From Peribacillus asahii (lineage in GTDB: Bacteria; Bacillota; Bacilli; Bacillales; DSM-1321): a stretch of DNA of 34,105 nt. Positions 24,515-34,011 of this stretch are shown one piece after another. Location: positions 1 to 34,105 of the forward strand of contig NZ_QWVS01000064.1 in the NCBI RefSeq assembly GCF_003570725.1. The letters are read 5' to 3'. Positions within the stretch are counted from its first letter, which is position 1; every line of letters starts with the position of its first letter. The translations under genes and the position numbers were made by a program. The notes beneath the pieces were generated by a model, which searched no databases, had not been told where the DNA came from, and saw nothing but the letters and a program-made list of their open reading frames with translations.

Positions 24515-25967
24515 ACCGAAACGATTGCATCCGATTGCTATGTTGTTGAATGTGATAAAGGCCATTAAAGATATGCTCGTTCCGATTATCGTTGTTGTTG
24601 TCTTCGGAGGGGATAAGGATGGATTAGCGGGGACGATTCAATTGGTCATCTTGGGCAGTATTTGTTTATTTGTTATTGTGACAGCCGTTATTGAATGGTT
24701 TCGATTTACCTATCGTATTGAAGAGGGTGAATTAAGGATTGAATCAGGTGTATTTGTCCGAAAAAAACGTTATATTCGTTTTGAACGAATACATAGTATT
24801 GATGTGTCAGAAGGGATTATTCAGAGGCTTTGCGGGCTTGTGAAAATTAGTATCGAAACCGCCGGCGGTGCTCAAGCAGAAGCGGTGTTATCGGCCATTT
24901 GTAAAGAAGAAGCTGAACGATTAAATGAACGATTAGCAGAAGCGAAAAGAAATAAAATGCTAGGAGAACAGCCAGAAATCGATTTAATCGCGGAACCTGT
25001 TATAAAGCAAGAGTCCGTTATGACGTTTAGACTGCAATTTCCAGAGCTTTTCTTGATGGCTGCTACTTCTGGGGCTGTTGGAGTTGTGCTATCTGGGGTG
25101 GCTGCTTTTGTTTCGCAGTTTGATGAAATAATCCCATTTGAGCGGTTTTTTGGGGAGTATGAGGATGTATTAAAGCTCGGTACCTTTTTATTGGCCGTTT
25201 TTGCTTTTGTCGCAGCGCTTATTGTATACATGCTTGCGACAATCGGGATGATGTTGAAATACGCTCAATTTACGGTTGAAAAAAAGGAAGATGAGCTAAT
25301 CATTTCAAGAGGTTTACTTGAAAAAAGACAGCTGACAATTCCGTTGAAGAAAGTGCAAGGGATTCGAATTATCGAAAATGTGGTAAGGCAGCCTTTAGGT
25401 TATGCAACGGTTTATCTAGAGTACGCAGGAGGGTCAGAAGCGGATAAAGATAGTTTAAAGGTTATGCTTTTTCCGCTTGTAAACAAGAAACATTTACAAA
25501 AATATTTAGAACAATGTCTATCAGATTATGTAGCAGATGTAGAAGTGGAGCCGTTGCCGGCACGTGCACTTCCGCGCTATATGTTTCGACGGGCCATTTT
25601 CTTTATTCCTGTCATAATCGTTTTTATTTATTTTTTCCGCCCTTGGGGATATGTTTCTTTGGTTTTATTGCCAATTAGTATTAGTTGGGCTTTTTTACAA
25701 TATAAAGCGGCTGGTTGGAATATTACGAATCATCAACTGTTGATGAGAAGCCGCGGGTTATCCAAACAAACGATTTTGTTTCATAAAAGTAAAATTCAAT
25801 CGATTGAATCAAAAACAAGCTGGGCGCAGCAACGAAAGCAGCTCTCTTCTATTTCTGCTTTAATCAAATCAGGAATTGCTTTTCGAGAGGGAAAAGTAAG
25901 AGATGTAGAGGCTAAGGATTTTGATGCGGTGCAAACATGGTTTTTAAAGAATAGTCGTACGAAATAA
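24507..25967 (+). CDS. ydbT: multi-domain PH membrane protein YdbT
   Basis: A 486-residue membrane protein with hydrophobic pairs near 15-65, 175-250 and 355-400, alternating with three bPH2 domains (for example YRIEEGELRIESGVF near 75-90 and FTVEKKEDELIISRGLL near 255-271). This is the YdbT architecture. It is co-expressed with ydbS (start codon inside its last codons, GGAGGAAG before it). The two proteins probably form one complex; biochemical role unknown. Confidence 0.88.
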   Translation: MSEPKRLHPIAMLLNVIKAIKDMLVPIIVVVVFGGDKDGLAGTIQLVILGSICLFVIVTAVIEWFRFTYRIEEGELRIESGVFVRKKRYIRFERIHSIDVSEGIIQRLCGLVKISIETAGGAQAEAVLSAICKEEAERLNERLAEAKRNKMLGEQPEIDLIAEPVIKQESVMTFRLQFPELFLMAATSGAVGVVLSGVAAFVSQFDEIIPFERFFGEYEDVLKLGTFLLAVFAFVAALIVYMLATIGMMLKYAQFTVEKKEDELIISRGLLEKRQLTIPLKKVQGIRIIENVVRQPLGYATVYLEYAGGSEADKDSLKVMLFPLVNKKHLQKYLEQCLSDYVADVEVEPLPARALPRYMFRRAIFFIPVIIVFIYFFRPWGYVSLVLLPISISWAFLQYKAAGWNITNHQLLMRSRGLSKQTILFHKSKIQSIESKTSWAQQRKQLSSISALIKSGIAFREGKVRDVEAKDFDAVQTWFLKNSRTK

Positions 25968-26002
25968 CCGTAAAACAAACCGCTTTCGTTCACATAGCCA
26001 AG

Positions 26003-26039
26003 AATAAAAGAAGCTACTAAACAGTTAGCTTCTTTTATT
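26003..26039. terminator. bidirectional terminator between ydbT and the rhomboid gene
   Basis: AATAAAAGAAGCTA (26003-26016) pairs with TAGCTTCTTTTATT (26026-26039), 14 bp. It overlaps the stop codon of the rhomboid gene and serves both converging genes. Confidence 0.88.
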
Positions 26040-26616
26040 TACGCCAAAATAGTGGAGCGAGAATGACACCTGCAAGTAAGCCGCCGATATGAGCGACGAT
26101 GTTTATATTAGGTTGGATAAATGTCATAATAACAGCGATACCTGTTAGCGTATAAATCGTATGAATTTCATTTTTAGATAAGAGATGTTTTCGAAAACGG
26201 GCCATATAGAGGAAAAATCCGAGAATGCCAAAGATCGCTCCGCTTGCTCCGGTATGAATGAAGGTAAGTGGTGTTAAGAAAAAGGTAGCGATGTTGGCGA
26301 TAGTCCCCGTTAATAGAAAAAAAAGAGCAAACTTTATAGAACCCAGAGTTTTTTCAAGTGTTGGTCCAAAGATGGCTAGGGAAAACCCATTAAACAATAT
26401 ATGGGTAAACGAGTAATGTAAAAAAGTTGGCGTAAGGAGTCGCCACCATTGACCATCTGCAATGTACAAGTTAACACCTGTTCCGTAATGAATGATATTT
26501 CCAAGAAACGACGGAAATAAGGTTAGTACGAATACAATCATCATCAAGAAAATGTAGCAGGTAACAGCAGGGAAACAACGTACATACTGTTGAAAGCTTT
26601 CAGTTCTTATAAACAT
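26035..26616 (-). CDS. ydcA: rhomboid family intramembrane serine protease
   Basis: A 193-residue protein with six membrane segments. The catalytic Ser is in GASGAIFG (near 124-131) and the His in AHIGGLLAG (near 176-184); the WWRLLTPTFLH segment in loop 1 is also conserved. Rhomboids cleave single-pass membrane proteins within the bilayer. It is the counterpart of B. subtilis YdcA, also on the opposite strand before acpS. Start ATG has AAGGAG upstream. Substrate unknown. Confidence 0.93.
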   Translation of the reverse strand: MFIRTESFQQYVRCFPAVTCYIFLMMIVFVLTLFPSFLGNIIHYGTGVNLYIADGQWWRLLTPTFLHYSFTHILFNGFSLAIFGPTLEKTLGSIKFALFFLLTGTIANIATFFLTPLTFIHTGASGAIFGILGFFLYMARFRKHLLSKNEIHTIYTLTGIAVIMTFIQPNINIVAHIGGLLAGVILAPLFWRK

Positions 26617-26693
26617 AGATTCTCCTTTTGGAAGATTGAAATGGTTGTACTCATTTTATGAATGTTACGTCTATTATAGAAGGGGTTGTTTAG

Positions 26694-27056
26694 ATGATAA
26701 AGGGAATAGGGATTGATATTACAGAAATTCAAAGAATGAAGCAGATTATAGAGCGTCAACCACGTTTTTCAGAACGAATTTTAACAGCTAATGAACAAAG
26801 TCGGTATGAGCAGCTGAAGGGAGCACGGCAAATTGAATATATTGCAGGGCGCTTTGCGGCTAAGGAAGCTTTCTCAAAAGCAAATGGAACAGGAATAGGG
26901 AAACACTTGTCTTTTCTTGATATTGAAATTATGGCCGATGAAGCAGGCAAACCTTGCATTACTGCGCCAATCTCCAAAGGAGTCCATTTATCTATTAGCC
27001 ACAGCAAAGAATATGCCGTTGCTCAAGTCGTTATTGAAGAAGTAGAAGAATCTTAA
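26694..27056 (+). CDS. acpS: holo-[acyl-carrier-protein] synthase
   Basis: AcpS transfers 4'-phosphopantetheine from CoA to acyl carrier protein. The 120-residue protein has the metal/CoA site GIGIDITEI (Asp8) and the second signature FAAKEAFSKANGTG (Glu near 58). ATG follows GGGG. It is divergent from the rhomboid gene, as in B. subtilis. Confidence 0.95.
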   Translation: MIKGIGIDITEIQRMKQIIERQPRFSERILTANEQSRYEQLKGARQIEYIAGRFAAKEAFSKANGTGIGKHLSFLDIEIMADEAGKPCITAPISKGVHLSISHSKEYAVAQVVIEEVEES

Positions 27057-27367
27057 CCAGAAGCGCTGTTTTCCTGCTGATTGAGCTTCAACGTTTAGTT
27101 TGTTGTGCAGAGGATAATGCTTCTAACAGGTACAGGCCGCTTGTTAGTTTCATTCTAATTTGCTTTATATGCTTGCCCAAGCTGCTTCCGCTTTTCGAAT
27201 CATATTTGCTGAGGTTGTCTCATATACTTCTATTGCGATAGAGAGAGACAAGGTTGGGTAAAGCGTAGCGGACTTCAGGTGAGAGATACATCAAGATAAA
27301 CGCTAAGTCTTAAGGTCCTGCCTTTTCCTCTCTCTTTTATGTTTAAATGACAAAAGGGGTTGAAAAG
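27057..27367. other. gap between acpS and ydcC
   Basis: About 310 bp with no intact gene. One minus-strand stretch (about 27235-27170) reads SLSIAIEVYETTSANMIRKA, but has no start or support. In some Bacillus an NAD(P)H-hydrate repair gene sits here; I see no remnant of it. Confidence 0.4.
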
Positions 27368-28378
27368 ATGAAGAAAATGGGGATTCTTTTGGCTGGGGTT
27401 ATGCTGTTGTTGGCTCTCAGTGCCTGTGGTCAGAAATCACAAGCTGATGTTGTGACAGCTTTAAATGAAAAGGTTGAAGAAATGAAAGGCTACAAAGCAA
27501 ATGCGAAGATGACGTTACAGATGGGGACTGATCCGCAAGTATATAACGTGGAAATTTGGCATAAGAATCCTTCCTTCTATCGAGTGAATTTGAAGAACCA
27601 AGAGAAAGAACAAAGTCAAATGATTTTAAGGAATAATGAGGGAGTATATGTTTTAACGCCCGCGTTAAATAAGAGCTTTAAGTTTCAAAGTGAATGGCCT
27701 GAAAATAGCAGCCAAGCGTATTTATACGAGTCACTTGTAAAAGATATTACGGAGGATAAAAGTGCGACGTTTAAAGAAGTAGACAACCAATATGTGTTTG
27801 AAACAAAAACGCGCTATCAAAATAGTAAAATGTTGCCTGTTCAAGAAATTAGACTGAATAAAAAGGATTTATCTCCAGTTAGTGTAAAAGTGATGGATCC
27901 AGATAAAAATGTGTTAGTTACAGTGGAGTTCTCCAAGGTGAAATTCGATACAACGTTTGATAAAGATGCGTTTGATATGCAGAAAAATATGACAAGTGCT
28001 CAGCTTGAGGTAGAAGTGATGGCTGAAGTAAAAGATCAAAATTTTTCTGTTAAATATCCAGCGGAAATGCAAGGTATGAGTTTAACTGATGAACAACGAA
28101 TTGATACAGAAAATGGAGAACGGGTTGTTTTGACGTATGAAGGGGAAAAGAACAGCTTTACATTAATTCAAGAGAAGGCTGAAGTGGTCCAAACGAAAAT
28201 CGTTTCGACAACTGTAAATGGCAATCCAGTAGATTTAGGATTTACAGTAGGTGCATTAGCGGATAATATGGTGACGTGGACGTATGAGGGAGTCAACTAT
28301 ACGCTTGCTTCACAAAGCTTATCTCCAGATGAAATGGTAGAGATAGCTCGTACAGTTGGAGTGGAGCCTGTAAAATAG
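27368..28378 (+). CDS. ydcC: LolA-like lipoprotein YdcC
   Basis: A 336-residue exported lipoprotein. Residues 1-20 are a lipoprotein signal with lipobox LALSAC (Cys near 20), followed by a mature domain with the LolA/LppX-like half-barrel pattern (ALNEKVEEMKGYKANAKMTL-like start, NVEIWHKNPSFYRV). Its B. subtilis counterpart YdcC lies in the same place and is expressed in sporulation. Start ATG 27368 follows AAAGGGGTTG; an ATG seven codons upstream precedes that site. Confidence 0.88.
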   Translation: MKKMGILLAGVMLLLALSACGQKSQADVVTALNEKVEEMKGYKANAKMTLQMGTDPQVYNVEIWHKNPSFYRVNLKNQEKEQSQMILRNNEGVYVLTPALNKSFKFQSEWPENSSQAYLYESLVKDITEDKSATFKEVDNQYVFETKTRYQNSKMLPVQEIRLNKKDLSPVSVKVMDPDKNVLVTVEFSKVKFDTTFDKDAFDMQKNMTSAQLEVEVMAEVKDQNFSVKYPAEMQGMSLTDEQRIDTENGERVVLTYEGEKNSFTLIQEKAEVVQTKIVSTTVNGNPVDLGFTVGALADNMVTWTYEGVNYTLASQSLSPDEMVEIARTVGVEPVK

Positions 28379-28397
28379 AGTGGAATTTTGAAAACAC

Positions 28398-28435
28398 AGA
28401 GGCTGTCCTATTGACGAGACAGCCTCTATCTTTTT
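28398..28435 (+). terminator. terminator of ydcC
   Basis: AGAGGCTGTC (28398-28407) pairs with GACAGCCTCT (28418-28427), 10 bp, followed by ATCTTTTT. It separates ydcC from alr. Confidence 0.85.
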
Positions 28436-28637
28436 GGACATCGTTGTTGCCTGTAAATGGCCTAGATGACATATAGCTCTTTTCCTTTCTGTTAAACCGT
28501 TTTAAAATAAAGTAAAACTGAACCCTGCTTATGGGTAGTTGAACAAGTCGGACAGTTGTGTCCCAGCTTGGGGCAGGGGGGTTGCTGCCTGTTAAACATG
28601 AAATAAATGGAGAAATAATGAAAGAAGGTTACGTAGT

Positions 28638-29798
28638 TTGAGTATGAAGGGGTTTCACCGCGATACATGGGCGGAAGTGAATTTAGATTACATTTATGAA
28701 AATGTTGTTTCTATGAAAAAAATATTGCCGCAAGATGTAAAGATGTTTGCTGTTGTGAAGGCGAATGCATATGGACATGGTGATTATGAAGTAGCAAATA
28801 CAGCACTTAAAGCGGGGGCCAATTTTCTTGCTGTCGCTTTTTTAGATGAAGCATTTGCACTCAGAAAAAAAGGAATTACAGCTCCTATTCTTGTGCTTGG
28901 TGCATCTAGGCCGGAAGATGCCGGTATAGCTGCAGAAGCGCACATTTCTTTAACGGTTTTTAGCCAAGAGTGGCTGGAGCAAGCGAAGCAGTATGTAGGG
29001 GAGAAACAGGTTCTTCATGTGCATATTAAATGCGACAGTGGTATGGGGCGAATCGGTGTACGTACTCCGGAAGAATTGAAGGCTCTTGAACAGTGGTTAC
29101 TGAACGAACCTCAGTTTAGATTTGTTGGAGTTTTTACGCATTTTGCAACAGCTGATGAACTAAATTTATCATATTATCAACAGCAGCTAAATACATTTAA
29201 AATGTTGTTATCTTCTTTGCGAAAGCTTCCTGAACTTGTTCATGCGGCAAATAGTGCGGCTTCATTACGATTTACAGACCCTTTGTTTAATGCTGTACGT
29301 TATGGGATTAGTATGTATGGGTTAAGTCCGTCTCCAGAGATCAAGCAGCTATTGCCTTTTACGTTGAAAGAAGCTTTTAGCCTGAAAACAAAAATCGTAC
29401 ATGTGAAACGGTTGAACAAAGGCGATCATGTTAGCTATGGAGCTACTTATACGGCGGAAGAAGAAGAGTGGGTTGCTACATTGCCTATTGGTTATGCGGA
29501 TGGATGGATTCGTAAGCTGCATAGCCAAGAAGTGATTGTTGCAGGTGCAAAGGCGCCGATTGTTGGCCGAATTTGTATGGATCAGTGTATGATTAAGTTG
29601 TCTCAACCACTTCCCATTGGGACAGAAGTGACGTTAATTGGTGAAAGTGATGGGGTAGCGATTTCAGTAGATGAGATTGCCGCGACATTAGAAACGATTA
29701 ATTATGAAGTGACGTGTATGATAGCAGCGCGTGTACCGCGTGTATATAGGCGGAATCATCAAGTATCACATGTGCGTAATACGCTCTTGAATGATTGA
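28638..29798 (+). CDS. alr: alanine racemase
   Basis: Alr makes D-alanine from L-alanine with PLP. The 386-residue protein carries the PLP lysine in [11 protein letters not shown] (Lys41) and the second catalytic Tyr in VSYGATYTA (near 267); IGYADGW and GRICMDQCM are further signatures. The start is TTG 28638 at proper distance from AGAAGG; an ATG two codons later is possible. With Ddl and MurF in the same window this supplies the D-Ala-D-Ala branch of the cell wall. Confidence 0.95.
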   Translation: MSMKGFHRDTWAEVNLDYIYENVVSMKKILPQDVKMFAVVKANAYGHGDYEVANTALKAGANFLAVAFLDEAFALRKKGITAPILVLGASRPEDAGIAAEAHISLTVFSQEWLEQAKQYVGEKQVLHVHIKCDSGMGRIGVRTPEELKALEQWLLNEPQFRFVGVFTHFATADELNLSYYQQQLNTFKMLLSSLRKLPELVHAANSAASLRFTDPLFNAVRYGISMYGLSPSPEIKQLLPFTLKEAFSLKTKIVHVKRLNKGDHVSYGATYTAEEEEWVATLPIGYADGWIRKLHSQEVIVAGAKAPIVGRICMDQCMIKLSQPLPIGTEVTLIGESDGVAISVDEIAATLETINYEVTCMIAARVPRVYRRNHQVSHVRNTLLND

Positions 29799-29954
29799 TT
29801 TTGTAAAAAATTACAAAAATGTGAATAATATTTATTACGGTTCGCTGATAATAAGACAGAGGATGGAATATACTCTTTGCAGATAGGTATTTTAATGGTA
29901 ATATGGAAAAGGTATATAGACTATGGTGTGTAGTGATGGTGGAGGTGTATGCTT

Positions 29955-30239
29955 GTGTCTGAATCCGGCGCAACAAGAGAGATAATAATTCGATTACCTC
30001 AAAATGTATTAACTGAGTTAGACGGGTATGCGAGTGAAGAAAACGTTAATCGCAGTGAGTTTATTTATCGTGCCACGACTATGTATCTTCGTAAAAAGAA
30101 AGAATTTCGGGAATCAATGAAACGTGGCTATATCGAAATGGCGGCCATTAATTTAACAATCGCTTCTGAAGCATTTCAGGCTGAATATCCAGAATATGAA
30201 GCTGAACATGCTGTCGAGCGATTAGCTAGTGGAGGCTGA
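29955..30239 (+). CDS. ndoAI: antitoxin EndoAI (MazE-like, RHH)
   Basis: A 94-residue ribbon-helix-helix antitoxin. [19 protein letters not shown] forms the RHH DNA-binding part, and the C-terminal region ([23 protein letters not shown]) matches the toxin-binding end of B. subtilis EndoAI. I prefer GTG 29955 (9 nt after GGAGG) to ATG 29949 (3 nt after it). It precedes the toxin gene by four bases and would bind and neutralise it and repress the operon. Confidence 0.92.
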   Translation: MSESGATREIIIRLPQNVLTELDGYASEENVNRSEFIYRATTMYLRKKKEFRESMKRGYIEMAAINLTIASEAFQAEYPEYEAEHAVERLASGG

Positions 30240-30243
30240 GCCA

Positions 30244-30597
30244 TTGATTGTTGTTAAGCGTGGTGACGTATACTTCGCAGATCTTTCTCCAGTTGTCGGC
30301 TCAGAACAAGGTGGAACCCGTCCGGTACTCATTCTTCAAAATGATATCGGGAATCGCTTTAGTCCGACAGTGATTGTGGCAGCCATTACAGCTCAAATTC
30401 AAAAGGCAAAATTGCCAACACATGTGGAGATTAACGCGAAAAAATATGGATTCGAGCGAGATTCCGTTATTCTTTTAGAACAAATTCGCACGATTGATAA
30501 GCAACGCTTGACAGACAAAATTACGTATCTCGATGAAACAATGATGCAAAAAGTAAACGAAGCTTTACAGATTAGTTTAGGGTTAAAAGAATTTTAG
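30244..30597 (+). CDS. ndoA: endoribonuclease toxin EndoA (MazF)
   Basis: A 117-residue MazF-type mRNA interferase, nearly identical in wording to B. subtilis Ndo[55 protein letters not shown]. The catalytic Arg and Thr (TRPV and AAIT) are present. The B. subtilis enzyme cuts at UACAU. I set the start at TTG 30244, after GGAGG, which reproduces the usual N-terminus; a GTG-less frame extends back to 30229. Confidence 0.94.
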   Translation: MIVVKRGDVYFADLSPVVGSEQGGTRPVLILQNDIGNRFSPTVIVAAITAQIQKAKLPTHVEINAKKYGFERDSVILLEQIRTIDKQRLTDKITYLDETMMQKVNEALQISLGLKEF

Positions 30598-30673
30598 AGA
30601 AAAAATGAATTCCTATAGCAGGGTGCTATTATATATGTTCTTTTTTATAAATAAAGACTAGGCGATTCCGGTT

Positions 30674-30698
30674 AACGACACTGGGGTCGTTTTTTTTT
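30674..30698 (+). terminator. terminator of the toxin-antitoxin operon
   Basis: AACGAC (30674-30679) pairs with GTCGTT (30686-30691), followed by nine T. It marks the end of the alr/ndoAI/ndoA unit. Confidence 0.8.
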
Positions 30699-30896
30699 GC
30701 TTATTAACAGTTGACTAGGAAATAGAGCCAATGCACATAATGAATTGGTTGAGTTGATCACTCATAAGGAGAGAGCTGATTGGCGGTGCGAGTTTCACTT
30801 TATAAAAACTGTTCTTCTAGATAGTGAGGTTCGCAACGTATGGCTATATTTGCTAGACTGTATATAAGAATGTAAAAGCTTGGGGGAAGAACATTG
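30699..30896. promoter_or_regulatory. gap between ndoA and tex
   Basis: About 200 bp that hold only promoter-like AT-rich sequence (for example TATATAAGAAT near 30860) and the tex ribosome binding site TGGGGGAAG. None of the rsb/sigB genes that fill this place in B. subtilis is present. Confidence 0.5.
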
Positions 30897-33065
30897 ATGA
30901 TACAAAATGAATTAGTGAAGCAAATAGCTGTAGAATTAACTTTGAAAAGTCATCAAGTGCAAAATGTTATCAATATGCTTGAAGAGGGAAATACGGTTCC
31001 GTTTATTGCTCGATATCGGAAAGAGATGACGGGGGCACTTGATGAAGTGCAAATTCGTTCAATTATGGAGCGGTGGAATTATTTAGAAAACTTAAATCAT
31101 CGAAAAGAAGAAGTCATTCGTTTAATTGAAGAGCAGGGAAAGTTAACGCCGGAGTTAAAGCAGCAGATTGAAAAGGCGAGCAAGCTGCAAGAAGTAGAGG
31201 ACGTGTATCGTCCGTATAAACAAAAAAGAAGAACAAAAGCAACCGTTGCTAAGGAAAAAGGATTAGAGCCGCTTGCTGATTGGTTGTTAGCTTGTCATTC
31301 TAATCCGGCTGTTGAAGAAAAAGCAGTTGAGTTTCTTTCAGAAGAAAAAGAGGTACAATCTGTCGAAGAGGCGATTGCCGGAGCAAAGGATATCATTGCA
31401 GAACAAATTTCTGATGATGCTGAGCTGCGTAAATGGATTCGTTCATCCATCTTTAAAACAGGAAAAATCGTTTCAACTGTGAAAAATGAAGAAAAAGACG
31501 AAAAGAAAATTTTTGAGATGTATTATGAATATGAAGAGCCTGTCCAAAAAATTGTCCCGCATCGCGTATTAGCGCTTAATCGTGGTGAAAAAGAAGAGGT
31601 GTTACGAATCTCTGTGCATCCTGTAACGGATTCTATTATTCAATACATTGAGCGTAACGTAATTACGAAACCGCATACAGAGTCAGCTGCTATATTGAAG
31701 GAAGCTATTGAGGATAGTTTCAAACGCCTTATTATGCCATCTATTGAACGGGAAATTCGTAAAGAATTAACAGAGAAGGCGGAAGATCAAGCTATTCATA
31801 TTTTCTCAGAAAACTTAAGAAATTTATTATTGCAGCCGCCGTTAAAGGGGAAGGTTGTATTAGCGGTCGATCCTGCATATCGGACAGGCTGTAAGTTAGC
31901 TGTAATTGATGAAACAGGGAAAGTATTAGAGATTAGTGTCATTTACCCACATCCGCCTGTTTCGAAGCGAGCAGAAGCCAGGGAAAAAACAATAGCTATT
32001 TTGAAAAGGTTTGCCGTAGAAATTGTTGCGATTGGAAATGGAACGGCCTCAAGGGAAACGGAACAGTTTATTGCTGATATTTTAAAAGAAGTCGAAGGCG
32101 GTCTTTCTTATATTATTGTAAACGAAGCGGGAGCGAGCGTTTATTCTGCATCTGATATTGCCCGTGAAGAATTCCCAAATCTCCAAGTGGAAGAGAGAAG
32201 TGCGGTTTCGATTGGCAGAAGGCTTCAAGACCCGCTTGCAGAACTGGTGAAAATTGATCCGAAGTCTGTTGGTGTCGGTCAATACCAACATGATGTTTCA
32301 CAGAAAAAACTTTCAGAGTCGCTTTCTTTTGTTGTAGAAACAGCTGTGAATCAGGTTGGTGTGAATGTTAATACGGCTTCCCCTTCACTTTTGCAATATG
32401 TAGCAGGGTTATCAAAAACAGTTGCTCAGAACATTGTTAAGAAAAGAGAAGAGGAAGGGAAGTTTACGAGCCGAAAAGAATTGAAAAACATCCCTCGACT
32501 CGGAGCGAAAACGTATGAACAATGCATCGGGTTTTTGCGAATTTTGAATGGGAGTGAACCACTCGATCAAACGGCTATTCACCCAGAGAATTATAGTGCC
32601 GTTAATAAGTTGTTAAAGAAAATAGGGTTTACTTCAGCAGAATTAGGTAGTGAAGCGTTAAATGAGGCGCTGAAAAACTTAGATTTACCCTCATTAGCAG
32701 AAGAGTTAGAAGTTGGCGAGATGACGTTAAAAGATATTATTGATGACTTAATGAAACCCGGACGAGATCCACGTGATAATTTAGCGAAGCCGCTTTTGAA
32801 GCAGGATGTGTTGAAAATAGAAGATTTACAAGTGGGGATGGAGTTACAAGGTACGGTACGGAATGTTGTTGATTTTGGAGCTTTCATTGATATCGGTGTG
32901 AAGCAGGATGGGCTTGTGCATATTTCGAAACTAAGCAATCGTTTTGTTAAACATCCTCTAGATATCGTAGCGGTTGGAGATGTTGTAACGGTTTGGGTCG
33001 ATCAAGTTGATGTTCAAAAACAACGGGTGGCTCTAACGATGCTGCAACCAAAAGATCAAGGTTAA
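30897..33065 (+). CDS. tex: Tex-family RNA-binding protein
   Basis: A 722-residue Tex protein (B. subtilis YdcI). Domains in order: N-terminal helical/HTH region (about 1-190), YqgF/RNase H-like domain (VVLAVDPAYRTGCKLAV near 318), a helix-hairpin-helix pair (VGVNVNTASPSLLQYVAGLS near 487 to 555) and a C-terminal S1 domain (GTVRNVVDFGAFIDIGV near 650). Tex acts in transcription-linked RNA handling. ATG 30897 is preceded by GGGGGAAG; TTG 30894 is adjacent. Confidence 0.95.
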   Translation: MIQNELVKQIAVELTLKSHQVQNVINMLEEGNTVPFIARYRKEMTGALDEVQIRSIMERWNYLENLNHRKEEVIRLIEEQGKLTPELKQQIEKASKLQEVEDVYRPYKQKRRTKATVAKEKGLEPLADWLLACHSNPAVEEKAVEFLSEEKEVQSVEEAIAGAKDIIAEQISDDAELRKWIRSSIFKTGKIVSTVKNEEKDEKKIFEMYYEYEEPVQKIVPHRVLALNRGEKEEVLRISVHPVTDSIIQYIERNVITKPHTESAAILKEAIEDSFKRLIMPSIEREIRKELTEKAEDQAIHIFSENLRNLLLQPPLKGKVVLAVDPAYRTGCKLAVIDETGKVLEISVIYPHPPVSKRAEAREKTIAILKRFAVEIVAIGNGTASRETEQFIADILKEVEGGLSYIIVNEAGASVYSASDIAREEFPNLQVEERSAVSIGRRLQDPLAELVKIDPKSVGVGQYQHDVSQKKLSESLSFVVETAVNQVGVNVNTASPSLLQYVAGLSKTVAQNIVKKREEEGKFTSRKELKNIPRLGAKTYEQCIGFLRILNGSEPLDQTAIHPENYSAVNKLLKKIGFTSAELGSEALNEALKNLDLPSLAEELEVGEMTLKDIIDDLMKPGRDPRDNLAKPLLKQDVLKIEDLQVGMELQGTVRNVVDFGAFIDIGVKQDGLVHISKLSNRFVKHPLDIVAVGDVVTVWVDQVDVQKQRVALTMLQPKDQG

Positions 33066-33117
33066 TTTTTTTTGAAAACATCTTCAGGGTGAAGGTGTTT
33101 TCTTTATCATTGGAGAA

Positions 33118-33240
33118 CTATGAGCGAAGGCTGTCATTTCTCTGATACAAAAACCAATATCGGTTTAGCATTTTGATTTGTGAAGAATCTTTCTCAAAAA
33201 AGGCTCTGCGCATTTGGTTTTGAAACCATTTAGGCATCAT
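33118..33240 (-). CDS. cmpA: cortex morphogenetic protein CmpA
   Basis: A 40-residue protein on the minus strand, starting MMPKWFQNQMRRAFFEKD and continuing SQIKMLNRYWFLYQR. This is the CmpA family: about 37 residues, PxW near the N-terminus, AFxEKD and the QIKxLNxxW motif. CmpA is a sporulation adaptor that works with ClpXP to degrade faulty SpoIVA. The ribosome binding site GGGGAGG (33248-33254) lies 8 nt before the ATG at 33240 (a second ATG follows directly). A CATATACT at 33286-33279 could be a sigma-E -10. It is short and easily missed. Confidence 0.85.
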   Translation of the reverse strand: MMPKWFQNQMRRAFFEKDSSQIKMLNRYWFLYQRNDSLRS

Positions 33241-33286
33241 AGGGTTTCCTCCCCTTGGTGTCTCCTATTTTTTCACCAGTATATGC

Positions 33287-33292
33287 TATAAT
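33287..33292 (+). promoter_or_regulatory. extended -10 promoter of sprT
   Basis: TGCTATAAT just before sprT is an extended -10 for plus-strand transcription. It overlaps the promoter region of divergent cmpA. Confidence 0.45.
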
Positions 33293-33326
33293 AGGTTGTC
33301 AAGTTACGATTGAAAGGAAAAAAAGT

Positions 33327-33788
33327 ATGAATGACGAACAACTTCAAACACTTGTTGAAGCCATTTCACTTTCCGATTTTCAAAAAACATTTGAACATCG
33401 TGCCTATTTTAATCCGCGTCTTCGCACAACGGGAGGGAGATATCTGCTTACGTCTCATAATATAGAAATTAATAAGAAGTATTATGAGGAGCAAGGGATG
33501 GAAGAGTTGATTGGGATTGTGAAACATGAGTTATGTCATTACCATTTACACCTAGAGAAGAAAGGCTATCAGCATAAAGATGCGGATTTTAAACATCTAT
33601 TAAAAAAAGTGGGTGCTCCAAGGTTTTGTAAACCGTTAGCTGTTAGTAGCAAAAGACATAAGACAAAACTATATGAATACAGTTGTAAAGCCTGTCATCA
33701 ACATTATATGAGAAAAAGGCGTGTAAACATTAATCGTTTTGTATGCGGTAAATGTAAGGGAGTGCTATCTTTAGTACGAGAAATTTAA
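33327..33788 (+). CDS. ydcK: SprT-like zinc metalloprotein (YdcK)
   Basis: A 153-residue SprT-family protein. The zinc metalloprotease motif is HELCHYHLH (His near 66, 70), and a C-terminal zinc ribbon has CKACHQHY ... CGKCKG (near 115-148). Bacterial SprT function is unsettled; the eukaryotic relatives remove DNA-protein crosslinks. I start at ATG 33327 behind GAAAGGA, since the frame upstream crosses the promoter. Position after tex matches B. subtilis ydcK. Confidence 0.92.
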   Translation: MNDEQLQTLVEAISLSDFQKTFEHRAYFNPRLRTTGGRYLLTSHNIEINKKYYEEQGMEELIGIVKHELCHYHLHLEKKGYQHKDADFKHLLKKVGAPRFCKPLAVSSKRHKTKLYEYSCKACHQHYMRKRRVNINRFVCGKCKGVLSLVREI

Positions 33789-33816
33789 AGGGAAGAAAGA
33801 ATTTCAAAAACAATTG

Positions 33817-33845
33817 TTGACTTTGCCTTGAGAAGTGTGTATACT
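33817..33845 (+). promoter_or_regulatory. sigma-A promoter of the tRNA cluster
   Basis: TTGACT (33817-33822), 17-bp spacer, TATACT (33840-33845): close to consensus, as expected for stable-RNA genes. The start point would be near 33852, about 80 nt before the first tRNA. Confidence 0.8.
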
Positions 33846-33932
33846 CTAAAGAGTCGACAAGATAACGGCTTGTTATTTGAGACGAAATAGAGTTCTTTTG
33901 AATGATTTGTGAAAGAATCTGGATGATATTGT

Positions 33933-34007
33933 TCCGCAGTAGCTCAGTGGTAGAGCACTCGGCTGTTAACCGAGCGGTCGTAGGTTCGAATCCTACCTGC
34001 GGAGCCA
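33933..34007 (+). tRNA. tRNA-Asn (GTT)
   Basis: A complete cloverleaf of 75 nt with encoded CCA. The acceptor stem TCCGCAG/CTGCGGA pairs fully; the anticodon loop CTGTTAA gives GTT; T arm GGTTCGAATCC is standard. Confidence 0.98.
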
Positions 34008-34011
34008 TTTT

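Noticed and set aside
29799..29825. AT-rich palindrome TTTTGTAAAAAATTACAAAA after alr as a terminator
   Set aside because: The stem is only A-T rich apart from one G-C pair and has no U tail on either strand; likely chance in AT-rich sequence.
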